From NCBI GenBank assembly GCA_951213105.1, contig OX578147.1:123225642-123289641 (forward strand): DNA of 64,000 nucleotides. Reading direction: 5' to 3'. Made by a program: the position numbers and the translations under genes. Positions 1-11,901 of this stretch are shown here, piece by piece. Within the stretch, counting starts at the first letter, position 1. Each line of letters begins with the position of its first letter. The notes under the pieces were generated by a model. It was given only the letters and a program-made list of their open reading frames with translations, had not been told where the DNA came from and did no database searches. This DNA comes from Amaurobius ferox (Eukaryota > Arthropoda > Arachnida > Araneae > Amaurobiidae).

Positions 1-1160
1 AGATATAGTGCGACTCCAACGAGAAGGCATTTGAGTCACGTGACTTTGGACGAATCCATTAGTTAAATTCAATGACAGGTAGAAACGTACTAGGAAGAAC
101 GGGTTTCCAGAATTGGCGCCTTTAGTGCGAATTAATAATGCACAATTTGTGCAGTACGAAAATGATTTATGCAGAACGATAAAGAGCATCATATGTATAA
201 GTACATTCAGTGTTACTGTTGGGATGTGGTGGAAATGTTTTCTTCATAATAATTAAAATTATATTATAATAAAACAATAATGGTCGTAAATGTTTTGTTA
301 AAATTGAAGAGTTCGAATGAATGATACGGATCTCCTAAAAGGAAAAATCTGATGTGAACAGCACATGCCTTCCCTACAGATTCATATTTATTTTCTTTAT
401 TTCTTTTATAATTCATTAATTTGAGTTATATGCACAAACTAGCACGAATAATTATTTGAAATTACACTGAAATTGCAGTTTTAATTCAATTTTTTTCCTG
501 GAAACTTTGTAAAATTACTGAAAAGCTGTGTTTAAAAGTTCCAAAAATTTGTTGGCTGAGATTACCCCCCCCCCCCCCCCCCCGTAATTTATGGGTTGCT
601 CGCTTGTGTAATAAGACATTTTCTTTAGGAAAGACCCTCGATCCATCTATGAAAGGGGAAAAAATACCTTGACATACACACATCTTTATATTTTTATCAT
701 TGTGTATTTTACTTGTTATATAACGTTGTTTAATTTCTATAAAATACAAAGAAAACGCTTCAATTTAAATACTTTTGCTGCCATTGAAAATCATTTCAGT
801 AAGTTCTATGAATCACATTTTATACAGTTACATATTTTATAAAGTATTAATATTTGTTAATTCTAAAATAAATTTCAGTAATTTAATTAATTTTAAATAT
901 GTTATCTAAACCATTTTCCTTGCTTGTGGGCCACTATTCGGACAGTCAGTTCATCATTAGAGATTACATTGCATGGCCATGTCATCTAAGGAATCTATCC
1001 CCCCCCCCCCCCGAGTTACAAAATTTGGAAAATGTAAAAATATATAAAAAATATCTGTTTTATATTTTTATATATATATTTGTTATTATTTTATAATATT
1101 TTATATATAAAATATTTAAAAAATTGTACCGCTGTCGCCCTTCTCGAAATCTGATTCTAT
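1..1160. other. Gene-free AT-rich segment
   Basis: No coding region is recognised. The stretch holds a family K repeat copy near 339-500, a C19 run at 565-583 and a C14 run at 999-1012. Short open frames here are low-complexity and are not supported as genes. Confidence 0.6.
339..500 (+). repeat. Dispersed repeat family K, copy 1
   Basis: This stretch resembles 48605-48765 over about 160 bp, including a shared start reading AAAAATCTGATGTG followed by a CAGCACATG motif. The same start motif recurs near 50320 and 51205, and inverted near 11613 and 41895. The family has no recognisable coding capacity and its class is unknown. Confidence 0.6.
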
Positions 1161-1164
1161 ACTT

Positions 1165-1380
1165 TCAGTTGAATCTTGAATCATGTTCTGAAGAGGAGTC
1201 GGCACCTACCACAAAACTGATTTCTTCTATGGTTTCTTCCACTAAATTGTCAATTTCCCAATATTTATTTTCAACTTTTACTGCGTGTTCACAATATTTA
1301 ATCCACTGCTCCTTTGTAATGCTGGCAAGGGCTGTCGGATGGGGGTGCATAACTTTTCTGAATTTGCTTCAGCCTAAAAA
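1165..1380 (-). pseudogene. Possible C-terminal tail of a DDE-type transposase
   Basis: On the minus strand a short open frame reads TKEQWIKYCEHAVKVENKYW and then an acidic, serine-rich end (ADSSSEHD). This resembles the C-terminal tails of some animal DDE transposases, where a conserved tryptophan and EHA..VE pattern precede an acidic terminus. A poly-T tract ending in TAG lies just upstream in sense and could act as a splice acceptor. No catalytic domain was found beside it. The family assignment comes from pattern memory only and is weak. Confidence 0.25.
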
Positions 1381-1745
1381 AAAAAAATCGAGGACTTTGT
1401 GGACCACATTTCGTTCCTTGGAACGAATTACTTTTACTTCTACAGACATTTTGTCGATAAAAGCACGGTTCACAAATATCAGATTCTAATTAATTAAATA
1501 AACAGACGTTAGAAGTTGGAACAGATGTTAGACATTTTCTTAGTCGCAAGCGCAATGCTAGTAAAGCTAGCATTCCAACTATTCTAAATTTCAAACAATT
1601 GGCGAAATACGCGCAGCAAATGCGATCGCCAAACAGGTTTCTGCGTTTGGCAACCCTTTCACGGTAGTACACAGATCGTCTGTTTTGCCAGCTTTCTTCC
1701 CTATAACGAAATGGACTCATCCAAGGTCATCTGCCAACTCATGGG

Positions 1746-1792
1746 AGCCGGACTATACTGTAGAACACTTGGTTCTACAGTATAGTCCGGCT
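1746..1792. repeat. Perfect inverted repeat with 21-bp arms
   Basis: Arms 1746-1766 and 1772-1792 are exact reverse complements around the 5-nt loop ACTTG. Related TGTAGAACAC motifs follow to about 1830. The transcript would fold into a strong hairpin. There is no recognisable host gene. Confidence 0.9.
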
Positions 1793-1890
1793 GTAGAACA
1801 CTGTAGAACTGTAGAACACTTCCTTAGTTGCTTGAAAAGGGGTTATACACAATGATAAACTTTTCCATTCGGAAAAATGGATCTTTAACA

Positions 1891-1946
1891 CAGGTGATTA
1901 CTGAATACCGATGCTTTCTTAGACATCGGTATTCAGCAATCATCTG
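1891..1946. repeat. Near-perfect hairpin with 23-bp arms
   Basis: Arms 1891-1913 and 1924-1946 pair with only two mismatches around a 10-nt loop. It lies 100 bp from the 1746-1792 hairpin but has unrelated arm sequence. Size and pairing resemble a small-RNA precursor or an inverted duplication. Confidence 0.85.
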
Positions 1947-2389
1947 TACTATTTCTGTAGTACCTGGTACCCTTACTGTAGTTCAGTTTATGGAACTGCC
2001 GATCGATCTTTTGGGGTATTCTTCATTACTGAGGGTAATTAATCTTTCGAGTAATTATCTTCGAGTGATGTCAAATAAGTGTTCCTTACAGACGTAATTA
2101 CCTTTCAACGACGTATCATTAACATTCGTAAAAATGTAATTACATCATTTTTTGTGACCTTACCCATTAGTAAATCTGGATCGTAACAATGCTGCTACAA
2201 ATGACCGGAAGGAATTTATAGTGAATTACAATTGCTTTGCTTGTAAGCATGGTGTTTAAAAAGATTGCAAGTGTATGGTATCATACACAATGATTATTTA
2301 TTTAACGTTTTTGAATGTCCTAATTTTTTTTATGATTTTTTCAAAAATTCATTAGAAAATTTGATTGTTTTCCGAACGTTCGATCGCAT

Positions 2390-2620
2390 TTAAAATCAAT
2401 GGAGTTCCGGTATTCACAGATTCTAATAATCGTACTAAATTACACTCGAAACGCTCCATTCGTTCATGAGATATCGCGTCCAAAGACTCACGGACACACA
2501 CAGAGAAACATCATCTCAAAAACATCCGGTTTGAGTTCAGTGATGCTTGAAACATGTTCTTTCGTCGAAAACGCGAATTCGAATTTTCGACCTCTATCTA
2601 TATCTATCTGTACAAGCAGT
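2390..2620 (+). repeat. Repeat family Y, copy 1
   Basis: This copy resembles 51890-52215 and, inverted, 15880-16150. Shared landmarks are a TCCATTCGTTC block, a CA-rich stretch, and a GAATTCGAATTTTCGACC block near the 3' end. This copy lacks the terminal hairpin seen at 52222-52258. No protein is encoded. Confidence 0.65.
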
Positions 2621-2884
2621 AAAATATGGAAACAAGCTGCAAGAGGAGCAAAATTTTGTTGAAATCTCCATTTATTTACTCAGAAAATATTTTATACGTT
2701 TATTTTTAATTACATATAATTAAAATAAAAATTACTTGGCAGTAAATTATTTATGTAATCACTGATCACTTTGTTTTCTCCTGAGGCTTCACCACTGTCT
2801 GCGTGTCAAATTTCATATCCGGGCGCCACCTGACTATTGCTCTAGAGGCGTAACTAACACACAGATAGACACTGTATTTAATTA

Positions 2885-3690
2885 TTATAGACTAGCCGCC
2901 TTCGGCGACCAGCCTGTTCGCTACCCTTGAAAATTCTGATCGTGGCAAGCTCGCTGGCGCCATAACCCCGTGGAGTTAACAAAGTTTGTTTTAGTTTAAG
3001 AACAGTGACGTCAAAATCTCGCCCACCTCCCCTCCACCATAGAAACACCGTGCGTCAGCGCGCGCATGTGGGTGAAAAATCGATCTCTTCTTTCGCGGTT
3101 TGGCCGAGAAATTGAAAATTATTACTTCCTTGAAATCCGGATCGTGCGGTTACTTTTTCTTACTTCTTGACTAGATTGAGCTTGTAAGAAAGCCTGATCT
3201 TTGAGCTTTCTAAAAATGTAAATTATTAGTCTAAATTGTCGGTACTTTTCCCGACGCGAGGATTTATAACCGAAAGTTCATGGGGGGGAGTTAGCCGAAA
3301 GTGACTTTCGTTTTAAAATCCTTAAAAAATATTAGAATTTGTCCCTGAGAAGTGAAATTGATATATTTTTACTCGCAATTGTCTGCTCTTTCCAGTCGTG
3401 TGATTTGTTTTTTCTACGACGTCTGGGTGGTGGAGAAAAAGCTGGGAAAATGGGGGGTAATGTTCGAAATCGCATAAAACATTAAATAACAAAAAAAATA
3501 ATTCAAATTTTAAAAATCGATTTTCACGTGTCACCTTCCGATCTCCGATTACCAAATTTCATAGCTCTGTGACGCGCGGTCTCTGAGCCTATAGTGTATA
3601 AGACACACAAACCGACAGACACACAGACAGACAGACAGACAGACAGACACACACAGACAGACATTGCCTTTTATTATATAGACTAAGATA
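2885..3690. repeat. Dispersed element with a CTTCGG hairpin start and ACAG-rich end
   Basis: The segment starts with a small hairpin around CTTCGG (2890-2905) and ends in an ACAG microsatellite (3608-3662). Similar strings, ATTATAGACTA and ATTATATAGACTA, flank it and may be a target duplication. The interior is non-coding. The class is not identified. Confidence 0.45.
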
Positions 3691-5040
3691 TATTCTTTTA
3701 CTAGAAATTGTACTCGGCGTCGTACGAGAGTTAAAGCAGGATAATTATATAGAATAACAAAATAAACTAATCTTATTTGTATAAATAACAGTTTAACAGT
3801 TAAAATTGCATGCAATGCGTATGCATCGGCCCACCCCCTAAATCACAAAATCGAAGCCCTTCACTTGCGAGACTACGTTGAATTTACTGACGGATACGAT
3901 TTACATCTTAATTTCAAGAATCTCCGCACAATTAGACCAATTTTCATATTGGCCATATCTTCCGAACACCGTAATTTTTGTATATCCAATAAATATGCGC
4001 CTTCTACGGATACAGACAACAGCACCCAATTTCCAAATCGTCTGTTTTGAACTACAATTATTCTAACCAATTTCAGTCAAATTTTAGCACAATACTCGTA
4101 ATGATAATACCCATAGATTTAGAAAAAGAGAACTGGATGGATAACGTACCATTCTAGGATCTGCCAAGAATTGCAACCCGCAGAGGCAGACCAAGTATTT
4201 GTCAGTGGACGGAATAAACAACTTGTCTATGGTAGAGTCCCTACAGATATTTATTTTATTTATTTAATATAATTTATTTAATAAACGTATCAATTCTGTC
4301 GTTAAAATAAAGTAGACAATTGATTACTTTATTTTCTTGCAAAATGATTAAAAAAATAGCTAATACATTAAGAAAATAGCAAAAATACAGAAAGCTCAAT
4401 ACATTTGAATAGCTGCATTTTACAGAGTTCCTTCCACTGTAAGTCCAATTAACATTAGCGTCGTCTGTTCGGCTCAGCCGCGTTTTTATAGCATTATGAT
4501 ACTCATCCAGTTCTCCTCTTCCAAATACTTGATAATATCAAATAAGAAGAAATAGGATGGCATATTTTTAATTCGCAAATTTTGTAAAATTAGCATGCAC
4601 TTGCTGCGATCAGCTGTTTTTCACGTCCAAAATAAATGTCTGCCCAACTGCTGGATCATCTGGAAATCTGCGATCTTTCAGAAGAAAAAAAATTAGCTAA
4701 AATCAACGGTCGAATCTTGTTGAACGTACGGGAACTTTGCGGTTCCCGTACGTTCAACGGAGATCCATTGCGATGACTGAATGCGATCACTTAAAAAATT
4801 ACAAAAATGAAAATGATATGATATCGGAAAAATAAATAATTGTTATAATGCTGAAATATATGCGGAGCATTTTCCAAATTATAAAATTGTGCTAATTATT
4901 ATCTTCATTTTTTTTTATGCAACGATATACAGGTATATATCAGATAAGTAAAAAATGAAAAATTTCGATGTTTTTAAAAGTATATATATAAAGGATTTGT
5001 CTCACGGATTTGTTTCAAATTTTGTTGAAAAGAATGTTCT
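3691..5040. other. Intergenic repeats, no gene seen
   Basis: The block at 3950-4080 resembles 59400-59510 (shared CCAATTTCCAAATCGTCTG-like string). Around 4165-4210 one frame reads RIATRRGRPSI, which recalls LINE C-termini but is too short to assign. No host gene is supported. Confidence 0.4.
4719..4758. repeat. Perfect inverted repeat with 17-bp arms
   Basis: Arms 4719-4735 and 4742-4758 are exact reverse complements around TTTGCG. The arms are GC-balanced in an AT-rich setting. This is the third strong hairpin in the first 5 kb, unrelated in sequence to the other two. Confidence 0.9.
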
Positions 5041-5300
5041 TCGGTCTTTCCGGTGGTGTCGATGAAAACTCTGATAATAATTTAGGTCGCTAAGGAATCG
5101 ATTTCTGTGAATATCGCCTAAAATCGTTGTTAGACGAAATAAAACATAAAATAACTAAAAAACTGGTTCGAAATTTAAAAAAATAACGCCAAGGTGCCTA
5201 TTCTAGTCTTGAAGTACCTGTGTACCAAATTTCATGGCCGTACAACGCTTAGATTTTTCGATACAGTCTGCACACATTTTCCTTTATTATATGTAAAGTA
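5030..5300 (+). repeat. Dispersed repeat family W, copy 1
   Basis: It resembles 24780-25010 and more weakly 59780-59900. All share an order of motifs: TTGAAAAGAA, a CTTCGxTCTTTC block, GAATATCGCC or similar, and GTACCAAAT followed by CGCTTAGATTT. It is non-coding and its class is unknown. Confidence 0.5.
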
Positions 5301-7590
5301 ATTTTACCTCGATAATCAGAAGCTTTCGCGGGTTTATTTTATTTTTTTATGTTGAACTCCCACACCATCATCACTTAACTAGGACCGCTGCCTTAAAATC
5401 CCCCGGGACGAAAATCACGTACAGTCCAACCCTGCACCTATAAAAAATGAAACAAATTAAAGATCCTTTTATTTTTTAAATGTCGACAAGATTTAATGGC
5501 GAGTAGCCGGGACATGAGTCAATAGCGTATATGACCACGCCCACATTTGACCTCTCTCTCTCACATGTCACATTCCTTATTTTTTTTTTTTTTTTTTTTT
5601 TTTTTTTGCGGGGAGGGCAGTGAAATAGTTTTTAGTTGCAACAGTTGCAATGAATAATTTTCATATTCAGTAATTTTTATAATTAATTTTTTTAGTAATT
5701 TCATATTCAGTAAATTTTTAAACAAAATAATTTTATTCCAAATTACTGTTTCTCCTGGTGCTACAGTGACCAAAGCAAATTTCGGAATTTGAAGTAAATT
5801 TTCGGTTAAATATTAATTTCTCATTTATGGCGTGGATTACTTTTTATAGGTCATAGGTAATTTCTTTCGACAGCAGCAATTTGGACAGTCCTTAGTTAAG
5901 CTAAAAATAGATAACATTATACTATCGTCCCACATAGCGTAAAATTGCGAAAGATTCAATGTGAAATATTATAGTCTACCCTCTTTAATTACCAATAACA
6001 TTTTAAAAGTATATTATATTTAAAAAATGCATTTTACTAAATTGACATTAGAAATATAAGAAACTGCTAAATCCAAAAATATGTACCGAAAAAGGTCGAA
6101 ATTAATTTAAAAACAAATGTAATAATATCGTACAATCAGAGCAGTCAATTTAACCTTTGCATGGCTAGATCTAGATATTTTGGGGGAAATTTATGTTCAT
6201 CCGTTTAGCTATAAATATAGCCATAAGCAAATAAGCCATTAAGGGGAGGACGGAGATCATTCTTTGAATCATTTGTTTGTAGTGTAATATTGAAAATTTT
6301 ATGGACTATTCAATATATCTTCAAATGATATCAACTTTTTTGGTTGCTCTGTCTTACTCTTTATTTATTGCTAAAAAAAATAAAATAAAACACATTTAAG
6401 AAAAATTTTCTAGAACATTTTGTGTTTATGATAAATTGATAATTTTAGAACATGTGTCATTGCAATACAAGTTACTGCATGCATGTTTCTGGATAAATTG
6501 TGACGCATACATTCCCATTTTTTTTTTAATATAATCTCTTAATATGTTATACTTTAACATCCACCTAAAGTAACATTGGTTTGTAAAAACAAATAAATTT
6601 TAAGGTATTTTTCTTATTAAATGCTAAAAATATAAAAAAAAAATGTGCTTGCATTGCAGGAATCGGCTATTCTATGCTAACGAGGGCATAAATCGTGCGA
6701 AACCAATCCATAGAAGCTGTGAACTGTAGTTGGGGCGCGATCCTGGTTGTAAATTAATCTTCCATTCATAATTATTTCCAATCTTCCTAAATTAAATGTT
6801 GTGAAAGTCACTTTGTGCACCTCGCTGCTGACACAGATGGCAATGTGCTGCCCACATATTCTTTAGAAGTAAGTATTTCAGAAAGCCATTTATGGGATGT
6901 AGTTGAGCATCAAGGTCTGCGATAATTCAAATCCTCTTTTTATCGGTAGCTATACAGCGAAGAAAAAGAAAATATCCGCTTTATGAAGGCCGTTATATGT
7001 GGAAAATAAGTCAGCAGAGAAAGAGGAAGAACTTGGTTAGGTAAAGGACTTAGATTTGAGTTATATAAATATTCTTAGTAAGGCTTAAATAGCAGCTTCG
7101 ATGCGTCTGACCAAATGCCAATTTGTATTCCAAACAGTATCAGGGTAAAAGAAACAATCTTTCTTGAGCTAGTTGCTGTGGACAGTTCTCTTAATTCTTT
7201 CAAATGTATATAAAATTGCAACAGGTCAGTCAAGACAATGCAATTAGAGACGATAATTTCGAAATAATTCTGGTCAAAATATTAATCCTAAAATGCTGGG
7301 TTCAGAAATGCCAAAATCCTGCGACTTCGAAAATTCCATCAGTCATTTTTATTTTCCCAACAATACATAGTAATGTATAGGGAAAAGTAAGGGAAAATTT
7401 TAGAGAAACGTATTTAAGCACAAATAAGACAATATTGCAGCAAAAGTCGAGTAAATCAATAAGTAAAAAACATTTTGTTCAAAGGATAAGAAAAATGAGA
7501 AATACGTTGCTGTGATTTTCCTTACCCCTTGCACAAACTTAAATACGTTACTCTGGCTTTTCCTTATCCCTTGCACAAAGTGTTTTTCAC
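5301..7590. other. AT-rich gene-free segment
   Basis: It contains a T27 run near 5580-5607 and scattered low-complexity sequence. The slightly less AT-rich part at 6655-6960 begins after a TTGCAG acceptor-like string but matches no family I can name. No gene is supported. Confidence 0.5.
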
Positions 7591-7594
7591 ATAT

Positions 7595-7740
7595 TGTAAC
7601 GGGAAGTATTAGAATCGTGTCGAAAATCGCAACTCGAGTTTTCGACGGATCTAAACGTTTCTGTCACTCTAGAATCCGAAATAACTATTTTTAGTAACGT
7701 CTCTGTGTGTGAATTAGTCTGTGTGTGAATGTCTCTAGAA
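7595..7740 (-). repeat. Repeat family X, inverted partial copy
   Basis: Read on the minus strand it matches 22135-22235, including the CGAAAACTCGAGTTGCGAT-like string and the CTAGAG block. It represents the 3' part of the family only. Confidence 0.65.
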
Positions 7741-7799
7741 TTAGTCTGTGCAATGTTTGCATACAATCTAGCTAAAAGAATAATCGATATTATATTATT

Positions 7800-8640
7800 T
7801 TATTATCAAAAGTAGCTGTCACGGATTCCACTGGTTTATTTATTTTTTTATCTTTACAAACAGAGAGCAAGCAGGTTGATATTTTAATACTACCTGAACA
7901 ATCAGTTCGAAATTGAGAGATCGCCAGTTCGTCGCTTCCTGAAAACAAAACCCCATTCTATTGTAATATATTGTATTGTATATATATCCATTGTACTGTA
8001 TCCGTATTGTATATATCCCATGAATAAACCGATTTTTGAATTCATTTATTTATTGGGCAGAATTCTCGCGGGTCTCATTAGAAAATAAATTTAAGAACGG
8101 AGGGGGGGGGGGAATTGCAGGTTATTGCAACAATAGCATATTGTAATTCAGTACACGCTTGCTGGTTTTATTCAGTTAACATAATTCTTCAGCTATATGA
8201 TAATTCTTCAGCTATATGAAATTTGATAGCACCATATAGAAATAGGTTCGGTTTTCGTTATGATTTTATAGCCAGAAACATAGTCTATCACAACACCCTA
8301 AGCAAAAAGACAAAACAAATGAGTATCGAGGATTTTTTCTTTCTTTTTCCTTTCCTGGTGTTGAGCTAGACCTAGAGGAAAGCATGGTGATAGAGATTGT
8401 GACTTGTACCACTTTTCTTGATAGATATGCTTTTAATAGCAGATTTAGGAATATTTTTCATCTAACCGGCGTAGACTAAGAAATGTGTGGTGATTGCGAT
8501 TCAATCACAAGTTTCCACCGTAAATACATCGATCGAGTTCCTAAATACCAAAAGTGATTTATGACGGATGAATGTGAATCGTTAAATGTGAATGTAAGAA
8601 CTAAATTCCGAAAAATGCGTAGTTTAGCTATAAAGGAAGA
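7800..8640. other. Gene-free segment, possible LTR-like 3' end
   Basis: CCCATGAATAAACCGATTTTT near 8018-8038 looks like the polyadenylation part of an arthropod LTR, but no paired LTR or coding domain was found. A G11 tract lies at 8102-8112. The rest is unassigned. Confidence 0.3.
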
Positions 8641-9645
8641 TTTTTTTTTTCAAAATAGTTGGCCTTTCATAATCTCGAAAACCACAGAAGTGATTTTAAC
8701 TCAATTTGGGTGTCACATTTCATAGATGCGAGAACAGGAACGACATTCCGAAAACTGCGTAGTTTAGCTAGAAAACGGGATTTGTTCAAAACCATTGGCC
8801 CTTCGTAATTTCGAAAACACAAGCGATTTGAACCCAATTTGAGTGGCATGTGTCACAGATGTGAACGCATGATCGAAATTTCGAAAACTGCGTACTTTAG
8901 CAAAACGAAATTTGTTCAAAACCATTGGCCTTTCGTAATTTAGAAAACGCTGAAGCGATTTGGACCCAATTTGGGTGTTATGTTTCATAGATGTGAACGC
9001 ATGATCGAAATTTCGAAAAATGCGTAGTTTAGCTAGAAAACGAGATCTTTTATTTCAAAATCGTTAGCCCTGCGTAATCTTGAAAACTACTGAAGCGATT
9101 TTGATCCAATTTGGGTGGTACACTGTGTATATTATCCAGATGTGGACTCAGAAAAAAAAATCCGATAAAGGTAGCTACAAAATGAAATGTTGTCAAAAGC
9201 AGTCACCTTTCGTAATCTCAAAAACCACTAAAGCAATTTTGACCCACTTCGGGTGGTATACTGCGTATATTATCTGGATGTGAAAGCAGGGGGGGGGGGG
9301 GGGGAAATCCGGAAAAATGCATATAGTTTAGATATAAAATGAAATTTTGTCAAAATCCAGTCACCCTTTGTAATTTTTAAAAGCACAGAAACGATTTGGA
9401 CCCAATTTCGGTGGAATACTGTGTATATTATCTAGATGTGAAGACAGAAAAACAAATCCAAAAAATGTGTCAAGTTTAACTATAAAATGAGATTTTGGCA
9501 AAAAATAGTCACCCTTCTTAATCTCGAAAACAGTTGAAGCTATTTGGGCCAAATTTAGGTGTGTGCTGCATATATTGTGCAGATGTGAATCCAGAAAAGA
9601 AGGTTTTAAAAATATATATAGTCTGCTCAAGGGTAAAATGCCCAC
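8640..9645 (+). repeat. Diverged tandem array, ~130-155-bp units (family Z)
   Basis: A module beginning around a TTTCGTAATCTCGAAAAC-like string recurs near 8665, 8801, 8930, 9067, 9206, 9363 and 9510, giving at least seven units. Each unit then carries a GATTT...CCAATTTGGGTG block and an ATAGATGTGAA-like block. A G16 run (9289-9304) interrupts one unit. The same module appears inverted at 27330-27690. No protein is evident. Confidence 0.8.
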
Positions 9646-9998
9646 TTGCTACGCGTGTAAATTGCCTCTAATTAGAGACAGAAATTAGTTTAGTCCACAT
9701 TTACTCAATTATATCTGAAAGTAATTTTAGTAGATCATTCAGAGATAATACACTAGCCACAGAAGAGGTTAAATGTGTATGTTTCTGTAAGATTCCAAAA
9801 ATAGCACCTCGTTTTACAGCATAATTGTAGCGAGCAAAATATATTGACTGCGCAGAATAAGCAAGTTTCAACTACGTGTTTGAATATCGATTATCCAGAG
9901 CAAACTGCTGACGTCGTATTTATCCTCTTTGAATAGTTTGGAACAGTTAGTTACTCAAAAGGAATGTTTGTATAAAGTTTCATCACACTATTTACAGT

Positions 9999-10060
9999 TT
10001 ACAGTTACCTTACACCTTTCTGGTAGGTCGGACGGTCTGGGTTTCAACAATCAACAACAA
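9999..10060 (+). mobile_element. 5'-truncated tRNA-type SINE fragment, 1
   Basis: It matches the 3' end of the SINEs at 56356-56639 and 57809-58195, including GGTAGGTCGGACGGTCTGGG and an AAC-rich tail. CACTATTTACAGT flanks it at 9986-9998 and 10061-10073, as expected for a target-site duplication. Confidence 0.8.
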
Positions 10061-10073
10061 CACTATTTACAGT

Positions 10074-10138
10074 CCTTCCCGGCCGTCCAACTAGTTACTC
10101 TAAGTCCTCTGGACGAGTCGGACGGTCTGGGTCTTCAA
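10074..10138 (+). mobile_element. 5'-truncated tRNA-type SINE fragment, 2
   Basis: A second copy of the same SINE 3' region begins with TTCCCGGCCGTCC and ends with GGACGGTCTGGGTC. It shares the 10061-10073 copy of CACTATTTACAGT with its neighbour and has another copy at 10139-10151. Confidence 0.75.
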
Positions 10139-10159
10139 CACTATTTACAGTCTCCGACA

Positions 10160-11900
10160 TATCTCATTCGATATCTGTGTATTTAGAATTTCATGATATA
10201 AATTTTGACTCGGCATTGATTTGCAATTTAAATATTTAAGGAGGCTTTATTAGTGCGAAATCTGCTTCTTTCAGAAATTATTATATTTATTTATATGCAA
10301 TAGGAAGCAATACAAAAAATAGATCAATGGTTTTAAAAAGATTTTAAGTGCAAAATTTATTTTATTTATACTTTATTAGAATTTTTTAAAGCATTTCTAA
10401 AATGTTATTCTTTTTAAATTTAGGTTTGCAGATCTGTAATTTTTACTTTTTCGTTGCGATACCCACTACTTCATCCAGGGTAAAGGCTAGGGGGCTTTAC
10501 CCCCCTCCCCTCCCATATCGCTTGCAGAAGATAAAATGACATTTTTACCTATATTCGTTATTGCATACCTATGTACAAGAATAAAAATAACTTACCCCCC
10601 CCCCTTCCCAAAAACAAATCCGCCAATGGCGATACCTTATGTGAAAAACTAGAATTAGATAGAATTTTTTTTGTAATTATTCGTAATTTAAGATTTATAA
10701 AACATTCTTTCCTATAGGAAACACCGATAATTTTCGAAATAATGGTGGTAGTTGATTATCTACGTGGGGAGCAATAGTTTGAACTACATTTGTGACTGTG
10801 AATGGAATCATGATATTCCATATAAATAAATTATAAATGAGCAATATAAATAAGTCAAATGTATATAATTTTTCGGCTTCACTGAACTATTGCTAATCTG
10901 AAACAAGGAACTTAAAATATTTTTTAAGAAAAATTTTAATAAATAACGAAACTCAGAAAAATAAGCATGTTTTTCTGCATTCTGATAGTAATTACGATGC
11001 AAATTGAACTGAATAATATATGGAACATAGAGAGGTATGATAATGTCAATTCATTAATGTGAACTTCACTTTAAATATTACATTTTATAGTAGATCAAAC
11101 ATAAAGACACATTTAACCCATCGACAGTTGCGCGACTCTCTATTTAGTTACGCCGTACACTCAATACGCCAATACGTTTTAATATACATAAAAATAAATA
11201 CTAGTAATACATTAGTAAACATTATCAAATAAGTAACACTTTACAAAAAAATGTGGCGACATTGGCGACTTATTTGGCAAAATATCACCAACTTGACGTT
11301 TTAATGTGTGGCCAAATGGAAGAAAATGTCTCCAAATTGGCAAAAATGACTCTATGGAAATTATTATCAATATTTTAATATAATGGAGTCTATTGCTTAG
11401 CAGATTTTAGCAATATTTCCCATTGTCAAGCGATATTTGCGTTAATACGAGTATATTAAAATTAATTTGGTAGTTCAAAGTAATTTTACATGTTGTCATT
11501 CAAAAAAGCGTCAAATGTAGTGTACTTCTTAACGTCAAAACATTATGTCATGGATCTCGTCCATCAATATTTCTTATTGAAAGTAATAAAGTACTTACAT
11601 TATGTAGGAAAAATCATGCACTGTCCACATCAGATTTTTCAGATTCAACTCCAAATGGCGTACTCAGTACACAACACGACGGTCGAAAGGTTAAGCATGG
11701 ATTTTTCTATAATACTTTTCATTAATCTTTTACTTCTCATAATACTTTTACTTTAAATAATATTTTTACTGCAAAAAGTATTTACTTTTGTTGTAGTAAA
11801 AATATTCTTTTCCAAAAAGTATTAACTTTTTGGAAAAAAATTTTATTATACATTGTATAAAAATGAAAAATAAAGCACTAAAATATTTACATAACATTTT
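10160..11900. other. Gene-free AT-rich segment
   Basis: There is a C10 tract at 10595-10604, an inverted family K motif near 11613 and a 13-bp-arm palindrome TTTTCCAAAAAGT/ACTTTTTGGAAAA near 11811-11840. No gene is supported. Confidence 0.5.
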
Positions 11901-11901
11901 T

